DNA from: Mucilaginibacter sp. dw_454
Lineage (GTDB): Bacteria; Bacteroidota; Bacteroidia; Sphingobacteriales; Sphingobacteriaceae
Assembly: GCF_018449775.1 (NCBI RefSeq)
Contig: NZ_JAAVVB010000001.1
Location: 1,240,001 to 1,304,000, forward strand
Length of the DNA stretch: 64,000 nucleotides
Direction: 5' to 3'
Both the position numbers and the translations under genes were made by a program. Shown here piece by piece: positions 56,748-64,000 of the stretch; the stretch's first letter is position 1, and each line of letters opens with the position of its first letter. The notes under the pieces were generated by a model, which worked only from the letters and a program-made list of their open reading frames with translations, made no database searches and was not told the DNA's origin.

Positions 56748-56837
56748 TGGCGGTGAGGGAGGGATTCGAACCCTCGGTACAGTTTCCCGTACGTCAGTTT
56801 AGCAAACTGATCCTTTCGGCCTCTCAGGCACCTCACC
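56748..56837 (-). tRNA. tRNA-Ser (anticodon GCU)
   Basis: On the minus strand a complete class II cloverleaf can be read: acceptor GGTGAGG/CCTCACC with G discriminator, anticodon arm TCAGT-TTGCTAA-ACTGA with anticodon GCT, a long variable arm, and T-arm GAGGGTTCGAATCCCTC. Unlike the tRNA-Pro here, the 3'-CCA is encoded (56748-56750). Confidence 0.96.
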
Positions 56838-56874
56838 GTGTTTTTAAAAGAAATATCCCTTTTTTCAGGGACTG

Positions 56875-56904
56875 CAAATATAGTAATTAGGTTATGCCAT
56901 CAAA
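56875..56904 (-). promoter_or_regulatory. Promoter of tRNA-Ser
   Basis: On the minus strand TTTG (56901-56904), an 18-bp spacer and TATATTTG (56875-56882) match the Bacteroidota consensus, about 38 bp before the tRNA 5' end. Confidence 0.8.
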
Positions 56905-56910
56905 AAAAAA

Positions 56911-58974
56911 TTAATAATCTATTCGCACGTGGTAAATACTCATTAGCATGCGCTTAAAAATGGCTTTAATGGTTTCGATATCTTTTAGGGTTATATCGCA
57001 GTCTTTCAATTGGTTCTGATCCAGTTTATATTTCACAATACGATCTACCAGGGCGCTGATCGATTTTTCGTCGGGCGCTTTTAATGAGCGAGAAGCAGCC
57101 TCTACCGAGTCGGCCAGCATCAAAACACCGGCTTCTTTCGAGAAAGGAATAGGCCCCGGGTACCTAAAAGTGTTCTCATTAACTATTTTTTCAGGGAAAT
57201 TTTTCAGAAATGATTGATAGAAATAATCTACCCTGGTGTTGCCGTGGTGGGTACGTATAAAGTCGATTACTATTTCGGGAATATTGGCCTTCTGCGCCAT
57301 CTCAATCCCTTTAGATACGTGGCGGATGATGATCTGTGCACTTTCCTCGTAAGTAACCTTATCATGCGGGTTAAAGCCCGAGTTCTGGTTCTCCACGAAA
57401 AATAATGGGTTCTCCATTTTACCGATATCATGATACAATGCTCCTGCCCTAACCAATAATGCATTACCACCAATGGCATAAATAGCATTTTCAGCCAAAT
57501 TAGCTACCTGCAACGAGTGCTGGAATGTTCCGGGAGCGGAAAAAGCCATTTCGCGCAGTAGCGGCGCGTTGGTGTTTGTTAGTTCGATAAGGGTAATATC
57601 AGATGTGATAGCAAAGATCTTTTCAAACAAATAAATTAAAGGATAAGCTAATAAAGTAAGCAGCACGCTCACCACAAACGGAATAAAATTCACCCAATCA
57701 ATATCAACCAAACTACCTTCTTTGATCAACTGTATCCCTAGGAAAGAAACAAAGTAGGTAAATGTGATAATGACTGCAGAAATCAGGAACTGCTCGCGGC
57801 GAACCAGGTTTTTTATGCTGTAGATGGATACCATGCCCGCTGTTATCTCAAAGTAGGCAAACTCAAAACTATTAGGTACAAAGAAACCGGCAATCAGCAC
57901 CACCAGCATATGAATGTTCAGCGCCAAACGTGTATCAAACAGTATCCGGATGATGATAGGTACGATACAATAAGGTATATAATACAAATTGGGTAGCTGT
58001 AGCTTTATAGCCATGGAAAGTGTAAACAGCATGGCAGTTATTACCAGCAAAATCAAACTTACCAGCCGGTTATCGGCATAGATATCTTTCCTGAACAAGT
58101 AAAGAAAGATCATCAGCAACGCTATAGTTATCGCAACCAAAAGAAACTGACCAGCTAATACTAGTCTGGGATTACCGTTAATGCGGGCGTTGTCTTCAAA
58201 TGCTTTTTTATAAGATATTAGTTTTTGATAGACATCATCGTTCACCACCGATCCTTTGGCTATGATTACATCACCTTTCTGCACCATGCCACGCGTAAGC
58301 GAAATATTTTCTAACACCTCTGTCTCTAATCGCGCAGTTAGCTTGTCATCATAAATAATATTGCTTTGTATGCGATTTTGCAGTAAATCAAGCAGAAAGG
58401 TCTTGTCGATGTCGGTGCGCCTGTTCAATACCTGGTTACAGAAAGCTAATGCAGATTCTTTAGTAAAAAGATCGGCCGTGTTTTTTTCTGTGGAAACATT
58501 TCCCTGCAATATAGTGAGCGAATAAGCCTGTGTTTGCTGGTATTTGGAATTAAGAGAAACAACGCCTCTGTCATAAATCTGCTTTAACAAGCTTTGACCT
58601 ACCTGCATATAGGCAGATTTTTTATTTTCATTTATTCCTGCATTCCGCCATTTAAACTCGAAATCATTTTTCAATCCGTCTAATTGCCGTTGCGCCAGGT
58701 TGGTATCTAGCTGATATAATTGTGTGGTGCTGGCCAGCGCGTTTTTGTGATCGTTCTGTATTTCGGCAGGCGTTTTTAAAATGGCAAAATTATAAGGCGA
58801 GATCAGGTCTTTCTGATTCCAGATACGCCCTTTCTCAATTTCGTAGGTAAACTTGGCCTGTTTTGGCAGCGAATAAACTATCAGGCAGGTACTCACCACC
58901 ATCATTAAAAACTTAACGTTACGGGCGTATTTGCGCAATAATGCCTTTTGGCGTGAGGATGATAGCGTGGCCAT
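56911..58974 (-). CDS. PgpH-like 7TM HD-domain phosphodiesterase (c-di-AMP type)
   Basis: This 687-residue membrane protein has an N-terminal TM helix, an extracytoplasmic 7TMR-HDED domain (about 45-270), a block of seven TM helices (about 280-460), then a cytoplasmic HD domain with FQHSLQVANLAENA and YHDIGKMENPLFF (H515, D516 of the HD pair). The family includes PgpH/YqfF phosphodiesterases that hydrolyse c-di-AMP to pApA. No c-di-AMP cyclase gene is close by. The gene stands alone, divergent from the SPFH operon. It probably controls osmolyte or cell-wall homeostasis through c-di-AMP. Confidence 0.9.
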   Translation of the reverse strand: MATLSSSRQKALLRKYARNVKFLMMVVSTCLIVYSLPKQAKFTYEIEKGRIWNQKDLISPYNFAILKTPAEIQNDHKNALASTTQLYQLDTNLAQRQLDGLKNDFEFKWRNAGINENKKSAYMQVGQSLLKQIYDRGVVSLNSKYQQTQAYSLTILQGNVSTEKNTADLFTKESALAFCNQVLNRRTDIDKTFLLDLLQNRIQSNIIYDDKLTARLETEVLENISLTRGMVQKGDVIIAKGSVVNDDVYQKLISYKKAFEDNARINGNPRLVLAGQFLLVAITIALLMIFLYLFRKDIYADNRLVSLILLVITAMLFTLSMAIKLQLPNLYYIPYCIVPIIIRILFDTRLALNIHMLVVLIAGFFVPNSFEFAYFEITAGMVSIYSIKNLVRREQFLISAVIITFTYFVSFLGIQLIKEGSLVDIDWVNFIPFVVSVLLTLLAYPLIYLFEKIFAITSDITLIELTNTNAPLLREMAFSAPGTFQHSLQVANLAENAIYAIGGNALLVRAGALYHDIGKMENPLFFVENQNSGFNPHDKVTYEESAQIIIRHVSKGIEMAQKANIPEIVIDFIRTHHGNTRVDYFYQSFLKNFPEKIVNENTFRYPGPIPFSKEAGVLMLADSVEAASRSLKAPDEKSISALVDRIVKYKLDQNQLKDCDITLKDIETIKAIFKRMLMSIYHVRIDY

Positions 58975-59026
58975 TTATTGAATTAAGCTTCAAAAATAAT
59001 ATATTTTATACTATCCTTCTTTTTTA

Positions 59027-59058
59027 TTGTTTTTATGAAAACTGTTTTGATATCTTTG
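59027..59058 (+). promoter_or_regulatory. Promoter of the SPFH operon
   Basis: TTG (59027-59029), a 21-bp spacer and TATCTTTG (59051-59058) match the Bacteroidota promoter. The start would be about 22 nt before the SPFH ATG. Confidence 0.65.
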
Positions 59059-59066
59059 TGATATCA
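59048..59066 (+). promoter_or_regulatory. Perfect palindrome over the SPFH promoter -7 box
   Basis: TGATATC (59048-59054) and GATATCA (59060-59066) are perfect inverted 7-bp arms with a 5-nt centre. They cover the -7 box and the probable start site, the classic place for a repressor operator. The ribbon-helix-helix protein of the same operon is an obvious candidate ligand (inference). Confidence 0.5.
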
Positions 59067-59086
59067 TTTTAAAATCAAAAACTGTC

Positions 59087-59944
59087 ATGAATACTGAAAA
59101 AATTATTAACCCGCCATCAGGTTATTTAACCTTAGTAACCTTTTTAATTTTATTAACAATAACCGCTTATTGCGGCGTATCGCAGATGCCCGCCACTGCG
59201 GTTATTTTAGGTTTGATAGATTTTATATTAGTACTTCCCGGGCTAATCATTGTAAACCCTAACGAAGCCAAAGTGCTTACCCTGTTTGGTAAATATGTAG
59301 GCACTGTTAAAGAAGACGGCTTTTTCTGGGTTAACCCGTTCACCGCTAAAAAGAAGGTGTCATTAAAAGCATTTAACCTTAATGGCCAGCAGTTAAAAGT
59401 AAACGACGCTGTAGGCAATCCCATTGAGATTGCCGCGGTTATAGTTTGGCAGATAAAAAACACAGCAAGCGCAATGTTCGCGGTAGAAAATTATCTGCAA
59501 TATGTAAACATCCAAAGCGAAGCGGCCGTACGTCACCTGGCAAATACTTTCCCATATGATCATATTGAAGACGAAAGCGCCAGCATCACGCTGCGCGGCG
59601 GCGCCGAGCAGGTTAGTGTATTATTAGAGAAAGAATTAAATGAACGCCTTGATCGTGCAGGTATAGAAGTTTTGGAGGCCCGCATTTCTCATCTGGCCTA
59701 TGCGCCTGAGATTGCGCATACCATGCTACAAAGACAACAGGCATCGGCCATTATATCGGCCCGCCGCTTAATTGTTGAAGGTGCAGTGGGCATGGTTGAA
59801 ATGGCGCTGAATAAACTATCAGAAAAAGATATTGTAGAACTGGACGAAGAACGCAAAGCAGCCATGGTAAGTAATTTACTGGTTGTATTATGTGGCGACA
59901 GAAGCGTGAGCCCAATAGTTAACACCGGTACATTATATCACTAA
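59087..59944 (+). CDS. SPFH-domain (stomatin/prohibitin-like) membrane protein
   Basis: This 285-residue protein has two N-terminal membrane helices (about 13-35 and 38-58) and an SPFH domain (about 58-230) with the typical [43 protein letters not shown] and [21 protein letters not shown] motifs. SPFH proteins form large ring or cage assemblies and organise membrane microdomains, often with proteases. Here no NfeD-type partner is nearby. Instead, three small genes follow within 3-12 bp: two paralogous membrane proteins and an RHH protein, so they probably form one operon. Confidence 0.88.
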   Translation: MNTEKIINPPSGYLTLVTFLILLTITAYCGVSQMPATAVILGLIDFILVLPGLIIVNPNEAKVLTLFGKYVGTVKEDGFFWVNPFTAKKKVSLKAFNLNGQQLKVNDAVGNPIEIAAVIVWQIKNTASAMFAVENYLQYVNIQSEAAVRHLANTFPYDHIEDESASITLRGGAEQVSVLLEKELNERLDRAGIEVLEARISHLAYAPEIAHTMLQRQQASAIISARRLIVEGAVGMVEMALNKLSEKDIVELDEERKAAMVSNLLVVLCGDRSVSPIVNTGTLYH

Positions 59945-59947
59945 GCC

Positions 59948-60460
59948 ATGTTTAAAGAACTATGTATTAAAGATACCCCACACTTACGATTTGTAAGACA
60001 AGGCTTATTTAACCCCGATTACGAACTTACAGATGGCAACGGACTATACGGCGCATTAAGTTACCGGTGGTTTACCCGGCGCCAGGCTACGGCTTACACC
60101 GCAGCGCATAAATGGCTGTTTGATAGCCATTTGTTTTTCTCGAAGACCATTAGCATTATGGACGAAACAGGAGCTATGATAGGCCTGGCAGAGCGGGAGT
60201 TTTTTAGCCGTATTTATACTTTGAATTTAAAAAGTGGTTTTAGATCCATATTCCGTCGTCCATCCATTTTTTCGCGACAATATATTTGGGAGGCTGAGGG
60301 GTATGGAAGGTTGATCACCTTGGAAAATAACTTTCCGTTTGGGTTAGATAACGACGTTTATATAGAGCAAACCCAGGCGCCCGCTACAGTTATTCCTTTA
60401 TTAATATTTTTGGGGATGCACCTTTCTGTTTATAGAAGAGGCCGCCGTGCGGCACGTTAA
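59948..60460 (+). CDS. Unknown small membrane protein, LURP/tubby-like (first paralogue)
   Basis: This is a 170-residue protein of unknown function. The N-terminal 135 residues are beta-rich with the pattern VRQGLFNPDYELTDGNGLYG, recalling the LURP-one/tubby-like beta-barrel (tentative). A C-terminal hydrophobic helix (VIPLLIFLGMHLSVY) with an Arg-rich tail suggests a tail anchor. It is paralogous to the next gene, sharing GLFxPxYxLTDG, FFSKTISI and GAMIG-like blocks. It starts 3 bp after the SPFH gene, so translation is likely coupled. No catalytic motif is visible. Confidence 0.6.
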   Translation: MFKELCIKDTPHLRFVRQGLFNPDYELTDGNGLYGALSYRWFTRRQATAYTAAHKWLFDSHLFFSKTISIMDETGAMIGLAEREFFSRIYTLNLKSGFRSIFRRPSIFSRQYIWEAEGYGRLITLENNFPFGLDNDVYIEQTQAPATVIPLLIFLGMHLSVYRRGRRAAR

Positions 60461-60472
60461 TCATTTTAAATT

Positions 60473-61006
60473 ATGAGCAATTACAGAGACATTGATATGC
60501 TGAGAACCACCGAGCTTTATGTAGCACGTAAAGGTTGGTTCAAGCCCGTTTACACTTTAACCGATGGCCAGTTTGACTATGGCCGCATAAGTTGCGCCGG
60601 CGCATTTACAAGAACTAAAAATATTGAAACCGCCGATGCTAAGTTTATGGTAAAACCTAAAGGCTTTTTTGGCAAAACAGTCGAGATCATCAATCAAAAC
60701 AATGGCGAAGTCATAGGCAGTTACAAGAAAAACGGCTGGGAAACTCGCGTTGCCTTAGAGATGAATAACGGCCTGACTACATTACTAAAAAAGGGCAAAG
60801 GTTTTTTTTCAAGAAAGATGTTCTGGACCGACGACCAAAATGGAGACTATATCGAGATAAACAATTGCGGCAGGCTGCATAAACCATTCAAAATAAAATT
60901 TGATCCAAATGCCGTTAAAACCAAACTGCCATTAGCGCTGCTAACGTTAATAGGTGTAAACTTTATATTGATCAAACAAGCACAGGCAGCCTCTGCAGGT
61001 ATTTAA
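60473..61006 (+). CDS. Unknown small membrane protein, LURP/tubby-like (second paralogue)
   Basis: This is a 177-residue paralogue of the preceding gene. ARKGWFKPVYTLTDGQFDYG aligns with the first copy, followed by a GFFGKTVEIINQNNGEVIG block and a basic segment (LLKKGKGFFSRKMFW). A C-terminal membrane helix (LPLALLTLIGVNFILI) ends the chain, again suggesting a tail anchor. It lies between the first paralogue (12-bp gap) and the RHH gene (2-bp gap). The function is unknown. Confidence 0.6.
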   Translation: MSNYRDIDMLRTTELYVARKGWFKPVYTLTDGQFDYGRISCAGAFTRTKNIETADAKFMVKPKGFFGKTVEIINQNNGEVIGSYKKNGWETRVALEMNNGLTTLLKKGKGFFSRKMFWTDDQNGDYIEINNCGRLHKPFKIKFDPNAVKTKLPLALLTLIGVNFILIKQAQAASAGI

Positions 61007-61008
61007 TT

Positions 61009-61176
61009 ATGGCCGAAAAGAAAGCATTTATATTAAGGGTAAACCCCGATATGCTGAAGGAGATTGAAACCTGGGCCGCTGATGAATTTAGAAGCACCAA
61101 CGGCCAGATCGAATACCTGCTGCAACAGGCTTTGCTTGCCCGTAAAAAACCGGCTAAGAAGAAAAAAGAGGTCTAA
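61009..61176 (+). CDS. Arc/MetJ-type ribbon-helix-helix protein, 55 residues
   Basis: The short frame begins ATG GCC GAA AAG and encodes 55 residues, with KKAFILRVNPDMLKEIETWA (beta strand plus first helix) and FRSTNGQIEYLLQQALLARK (second helix), ending in a lysine tail. This is a typical ribbon-helix-helix DNA-binding domain of the Arc/CopG type, usually a dimer that reads palindromes through its beta-sheet. It lies 2 bp after the second membrane paralogue, so it is the last gene of the SPFH operon. It is a candidate repressor for that operon or the palindrome directly after it. A fourth toxin-like partner is not visible. Confidence 0.85.
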   Translation: MAEKKAFILRVNPDMLKEIETWAADEFRSTNGQIEYLLQQALLARKKPAKKKKEV

Positions 61177-61202
61177 CAAATACTATGCAAGCATAGCATT
61201 TG
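61177..61202. promoter_or_regulatory. 26-bp near-perfect palindrome after the RHH gene
   Basis: Two 13-bp halves (CAAATACTATGCA and AGCATAGCATTTG) are complementary at 11 of 13 positions. It lies immediately after the RHH stop. Its right end supplies the TTTG box of the thiolase promoter, so a protein bound here would block that promoter. Confidence 0.55.
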
Positions 61203-61225
61203 TCGAAATAAAATAAGTAGATTTG
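61199..61225 (+). promoter_or_regulatory. Promoter candidate of the thiolase gene
   Basis: TTTG (61199-61202) and TAGATTTG (61218-61225) match the Bacteroidota boxes exactly, but the 15-bp spacer is shorter than the usual 17-23. The start codon is 19 bp after the -7 box. Confidence 0.45.
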
Positions 61226-61243
61226 CACTATCAAATCTATTTT

Positions 61244-62422
61244 ATGAGAGAAGTAGTAATCGTATCAGCCACACGTACACCTATCGGCAGTTTTGGTGGA
61301 GCGCTAGCCAGTTTTAGTGCGACACAATTAGGTGCCATAGCTATTCAGTCAGCCGTTCAAAAATCAGGCTTAAAGCCGGAGCAAGTTCAGGAAGTATTTA
61401 TGGGAAATGTGCTGTCGGCCAATTTGGGCCAGGCACCGGCAACGCAGGCAGCCATATTTGCAGGCCTGCCCTATTTACCTGCAACTACCGTTAATAAAGT
61501 TTGTGCATCAGGCATGAAAGCCATTATGCTGGCCGCGCAAAGCATTGCCACTGGCCAAAACGATATAGTAGTTGCCGGCGGCATGGAGAGCATGAGCAAC
61601 GTGCCCTACTATCTTGCAAAAGCCCGCACCGGGTATAAATTAGGTAATGACTTATTAATTGATGGTTTAGTCGAAGATGGCCTTTGGGACGTTTACAACA
61701 ACTACCACATGGGTTCGGCAGCCGAACTTTGTGCTACCGAATGCAATATCAGTCGCGAAGATCAGGACGCTTATGCTATCGAATCTTATAAAAGATCAAT
61801 CGCCTCGCAAAGCAGCGGCAAGTTCGTGGCGGAGATAACGCCTGTCGAAATCAAAAACAAAAAAGGCGAGGTTACTTTAGTTAATGACGATGAAGAACCG
61901 GCCACGGTTAAATTCGATAAGATCCCCACGCTAAAACCCGTATTTCAAAAAGATGGTACAGTTACCGCCGCCAATGCTTCAAGCTTAAATGATGGCGCTG
62001 CGGCACTGGTATTAATGAGCCGCGAAAAAGCTGATGAGTTAGGTATCAAGCCTCTGGCTAAAATAATCAGTTATGCCGATGCACAACTGGCACCCGAATG
62101 GTTTACCACAGCCCCATCAAAAGCTATTCCGCTGGCGCTACATCGCGCGGGACTGTCAGGCAGCGATATTGATTTTTATGAGATCAATGAAGCTTTTTCG
62201 GTAGTGTCTATAGCCAATAATCGTGAGTTAAAGTTAGCTCCTGCAAAAGTAAATGTTAACGGCGGCGCAGTCTCTTTGGGGCATCCGCTTGGAGCGTCTG
62301 GTGCTCGAATTGTGGTTACCTTACTGAGTGTACTCGATCAAAACAAAGGTAAATACGGCGCTGCCGGCATCTGTAACGGAGGCGGCGGGGCAAGTGCAAT
62401 TGTTATCGAAAATTTACGTTAA
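61244..62422 (+). CDS. Acetyl-CoA C-acetyltransferase (thiolase)
   Basis: This is a 392-residue thiolase. It has NKVCASGMKA with the nucleophilic Cys87, GGMESMSNVPYYL, EAFSVVSIANN, and the C-terminal GHPLGASGAR (His) and CNGGGGASA (second Cys). The subgroup matches biosynthetic acetyl-CoA acetyltransferases such as mitochondrial ACAT1 (with the GLVEDGLWDVYNNYHMG block) rather than long-chain FadA. It condenses two acetyl-CoA to acetoacetyl-CoA or performs the reverse. I start at ATG 61244; an in-frame TTG at 61223 lies in the promoter. Confidence 0.93.
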   Translation: MREVVIVSATRTPIGSFGGALASFSATQLGAIAIQSAVQKSGLKPEQVQEVFMGNVLSANLGQAPATQAAIFAGLPYLPATTVNKVCASGMKAIMLAAQSIATGQNDIVVAGGMESMSNVPYYLAKARTGYKLGNDLLIDGLVEDGLWDVYNNYHMGSAAELCATECNISREDQDAYAIESYKRSIASQSSGKFVAEITPVEIKNKKGEVTLVNDDEEPATVKFDKIPTLKPVFQKDGTVTAANASSLNDGAAALVLMSREKADELGIKPLAKIISYADAQLAPEWFTTAPSKAIPLALHRAGLSGSDIDFYEINEAFSVVSIANNRELKLAPAKVNVNGGAVSLGHPLGASGARIVVTLLSVLDQNKGKYGAAGICNGGGGASAIVIENLR

Positions 62423-62467
62423 AGGATAAAATCGCATATATTTACGGCACCTGGTATTAATATTTTG

Positions 62468-63388
62468 ATGGTGATAAGAAGATCGATCCTCGCATTTTTT
62501 CTGATAGCCTTGGCTACCAGGGTCTTTGCACAACAGATAGACGCAGAAGGCATAAAACAACTCAGTTTTTACCAGGATAGCTTAAAACATTTAGGGAACA
62601 CTTTTATTAATGACGGTAATGACCTCGCCCGAAAAAACGCCAATTACCAGTTTATCAAAACGTTGGTTACCGCGCTTAAGGTTCCTCACTCATTTGATTT
62701 TCCTTTTGATTCTGTTAAGACCATAACCCTCACCAAATCGCCCGACGATAAATTCAGATTTTTTAGTTGGCATGTCGCTAACGACGATGGCAGCTATCGT
62801 TTTTATGGTGCCATACAAATGAAAACATCCGGCCCACTAAAGCTATATGGTCTGGAAGATTATACGCCGCTAATCAAAAATGCAGAAGATACCGTGAGCG
62901 ATGTTCATACCTGGTTTGGCGCACAATACTATACTATTATCCCGGTGAGTGCCCCTCGCCCATATTACGTGATGCTGGGCTGGAAAGGCAATAACGATAA
63001 ATCGACCAAAAAAGTAATAGAGGTGCTTTCATTCCAGAATGATAAACCTGTATTTGGCATGCCGGTATTTAATGGCAATGGCAAAAAACGTAAGCGTGTG
63101 GTATTTCAATACGCAAGACAAACGTCTATGCTGCTAAGGTATATTCCGTCTCAACACTTAATTGTTTTTGATAACCTGGTTGCGCCTGATAAAAAATCTA
63201 AAGATAAACCAGAAACATATGGCCCCGATTTGAGCTACAACGGCTATAAATTAAAAGAGGGCGAATGGGTGTACCAGGATAATCTGGATATGCGTAACGT
63301 ACCTAACGAGCAGGACGAAACCTACGTAGACCCTAAACTAACCCAAAGACCTAAAACTACACAACCCATTAAAAAGAAGGTGCAGTAA
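62468..63388 (+). CDS. Conserved secreted protein of unknown function
   Basis: This is a 306-residue protein with a signal peptide ending in VFAQQ (about 1-22). The body is beta-rich, with repeated short strands such as FRFFSWHVANDDGSYRFYG, YYTIIPVSAPRPYYVMLGW and VVFQYARQTSMLLRY. The tail is Lys/Thr/Pro rich (QRPKTTQPIKKKVQ). I recognise no characterised domain. It reads as a Bacteroidota envelope protein. I use ATG 62468, one codon after an in-frame TTG. It follows the thiolase gene by 45 bp and may be cotranscribed. Confidence 0.6.
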   Translation: MVIRRSILAFFLIALATRVFAQQIDAEGIKQLSFYQDSLKHLGNTFINDGNDLARKNANYQFIKTLVTALKVPHSFDFPFDSVKTITLTKSPDDKFRFFSWHVANDDGSYRFYGAIQMKTSGPLKLYGLEDYTPLIKNAEDTVSDVHTWFGAQYYTIIPVSAPRPYYVMLGWKGNNDKSTKKVIEVLSFQNDKPVFGMPVFNGNGKKRKRVVFQYARQTSMLLRYIPSQHLIVFDNLVAPDKKSKDKPETYGPDLSYNGYKLKEGEWVYQDNLDMRNVPNEQDETYVDPKLTQRPKTTQPIKKKVQ

Positions 63389-63468
63389 TCTGCAAAATCA
63401 ATAATACTTCTGCCTATAATTTTTATTTAATAGAATAATAGTATTTTAGACCAAATTAAACTGATCTT

Positions 63469-64000
63469 ATGTCTGAAACAACATTAACAGCTGCTGCTGT
63501 TACTACGGAAGCGAAATATCCGCGAAGTATTCCGTATATCATTGGAAATGAGGCCGCAGAGCGCTTTAGCTTTTACGGCATGCGTTCTATCCTTGCCACA
63601 TTTTTAGTTGCCCAATTTTTCAATCCAACGCTTAATCCGGCGCTGCAAACTGTAGCCGAAGCAAAAGCTAACCAAAGCACGCACTTTTTCGTAACGCTGG
63701 CCTATACGCTGCCATTTATTGGTGGTTTAGTGGCCGACTGGTTTACCGGGAAATATCGTATTATCCTTTACATTTCTATAGTATATTGTATCGGCCACCT
63801 TTGCCTGGCACTCTTTGATAAAAACCTGAATGGTTTTATCATGGGCCTGATTTTGATTGCTATTGGTGCCGGTGGTATTAAGTCTTGCGTATCAGCTAAC
63901 GTTGGCGATCAGTTTGATAAATCAAATCAGGTTTTACTATCAAAAGTGTACGGCTGGTTTTATTTTAGCATTAATGCCGGTTCAGTAATCTCTACTGTAT
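63469..64000 (+). CDS. POT-family proton-coupled peptide transporter, N-terminal part
   Basis: The gene is cut by the right window edge, so only the first 177 residues are visible. IIGNEAAERFSFYGMRSIL is the family signature in TM1 with the ExxERFxYYG-type proton-coupling motif, and four more membrane helices follow with GGLVADWFTGKYR between TM2 and TM3. POT/PTR transporters import di- and tripeptides with protons. The first 20 residues (MSETTLTAAAVTT) are a soluble tail. Start ATG 63469. Confidence 0.9.
   Translation, partial: MSETTLTAAAVTTEAKYPRSIPYIIGNEAAERFSFYGMRSILATFLVAQFFNPTLNPALQTVAEAKANQSTHFFVTLAYTLPFIGGLVADWFTGKYRIILYISIVYCIGHLCLALFDKNLNGFIMGLILIAIGAGGIKSCVSANVGDQFDKSNQVLLSKVYGWFYFSINAGSVISTV

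Overview
The window is chromosomal DNA from a Bacteroidota bacterium, most likely a soil or plant-associated Sphingobacteriaceae member close to Mucilaginibacter or Pedobacter. This rests on the protein families present (GH92, GH116, GH172 and GH78 enzymes, TonB-linked outer-membrane barrels with carboxypeptidase-regulatory domains, a PorP/SprF protein, DUF4350, secreted YhcH), on the AT-leaning base composition, and on promoters of the Bacteroidota type (TTTG, a spacer of about 19, TAnnTTTG). That promoter form is seen very clearly in front of both tRNA genes. The genus is an inference. I see no insertion sequence, prophage, CRISPR array or rRNA.

Layout. 1-4701 (minus): GH172-type protein, Tat-exported GH116 enzyme and a ketoglutarate-semialdehyde dehydrogenase that runs off the left edge. 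5064-9516 (plus): tandem GH92 alpha-mannosidases. 9528-9671: two palindromic intergenic repeats. 9698-11778 (minus): GH71/99-like enzyme and ThuA protein. 11878-15472: DUF4180 protein and, divergently, a multi-PAS histidine kinase. 15491-25142 (minus): a five-gene efflux operon (TolC, adaptor, two RND pumps, MarR). 25394-29483 (minus): GH-A glycosidase and GH78 rhamnosidase. 29671-32102 (minus): MsrA, AraC regulator, SDR. 32289-43178 (plus): AsmA-like protein, esterase, TonB receptor, then (after tRNA-Pro on the minus strand) a CBM9-like Gly/Arg-rich secreted protein and its outer-membrane barrel partner.

43259-48239 (minus) is a uronate operon (kduI, SDR, ExuT-type transporter, DUF4350, galM) with a secreted YhcH protein divergent from it. 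It fits uptake and breakdown of pectin-derived uronates, and the rhamnosidase and ketoglutarate-semialdehyde dehydrogenase elsewhere in the window fit the same lifestyle. 49140-50277 (minus) is an overlapping HipA-like kinase/DUF3037 pair. 50397-56683 holds an SGNH hydrolase, a CotH lipoprotein, PorP/SprF, an aspartate kinase and an aldo/keto reductase; tRNA-Ser and a PgpH-like c-di-AMP phosphodiesterase follow. 59087-61176 (plus) is a compact operon of an SPFH membrane protein, two paralogous small membrane proteins of unknown function and a 55-residue ribbon-helix-helix protein, with palindromes at its promoter and just after it. The window ends with an acetyl-CoA acetyltransferase, an unknown secreted protein and a truncated POT-family transporter.

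The best candidates for an undescribed system are the SPFH/RHH operon with its two palindromes, the HipA-like/DUF3037 pair, and the CBM9-like/outer-membrane-barrel pair behind 18-bp direct repeats. All functions are read from sequence by family recognition; no search was run.
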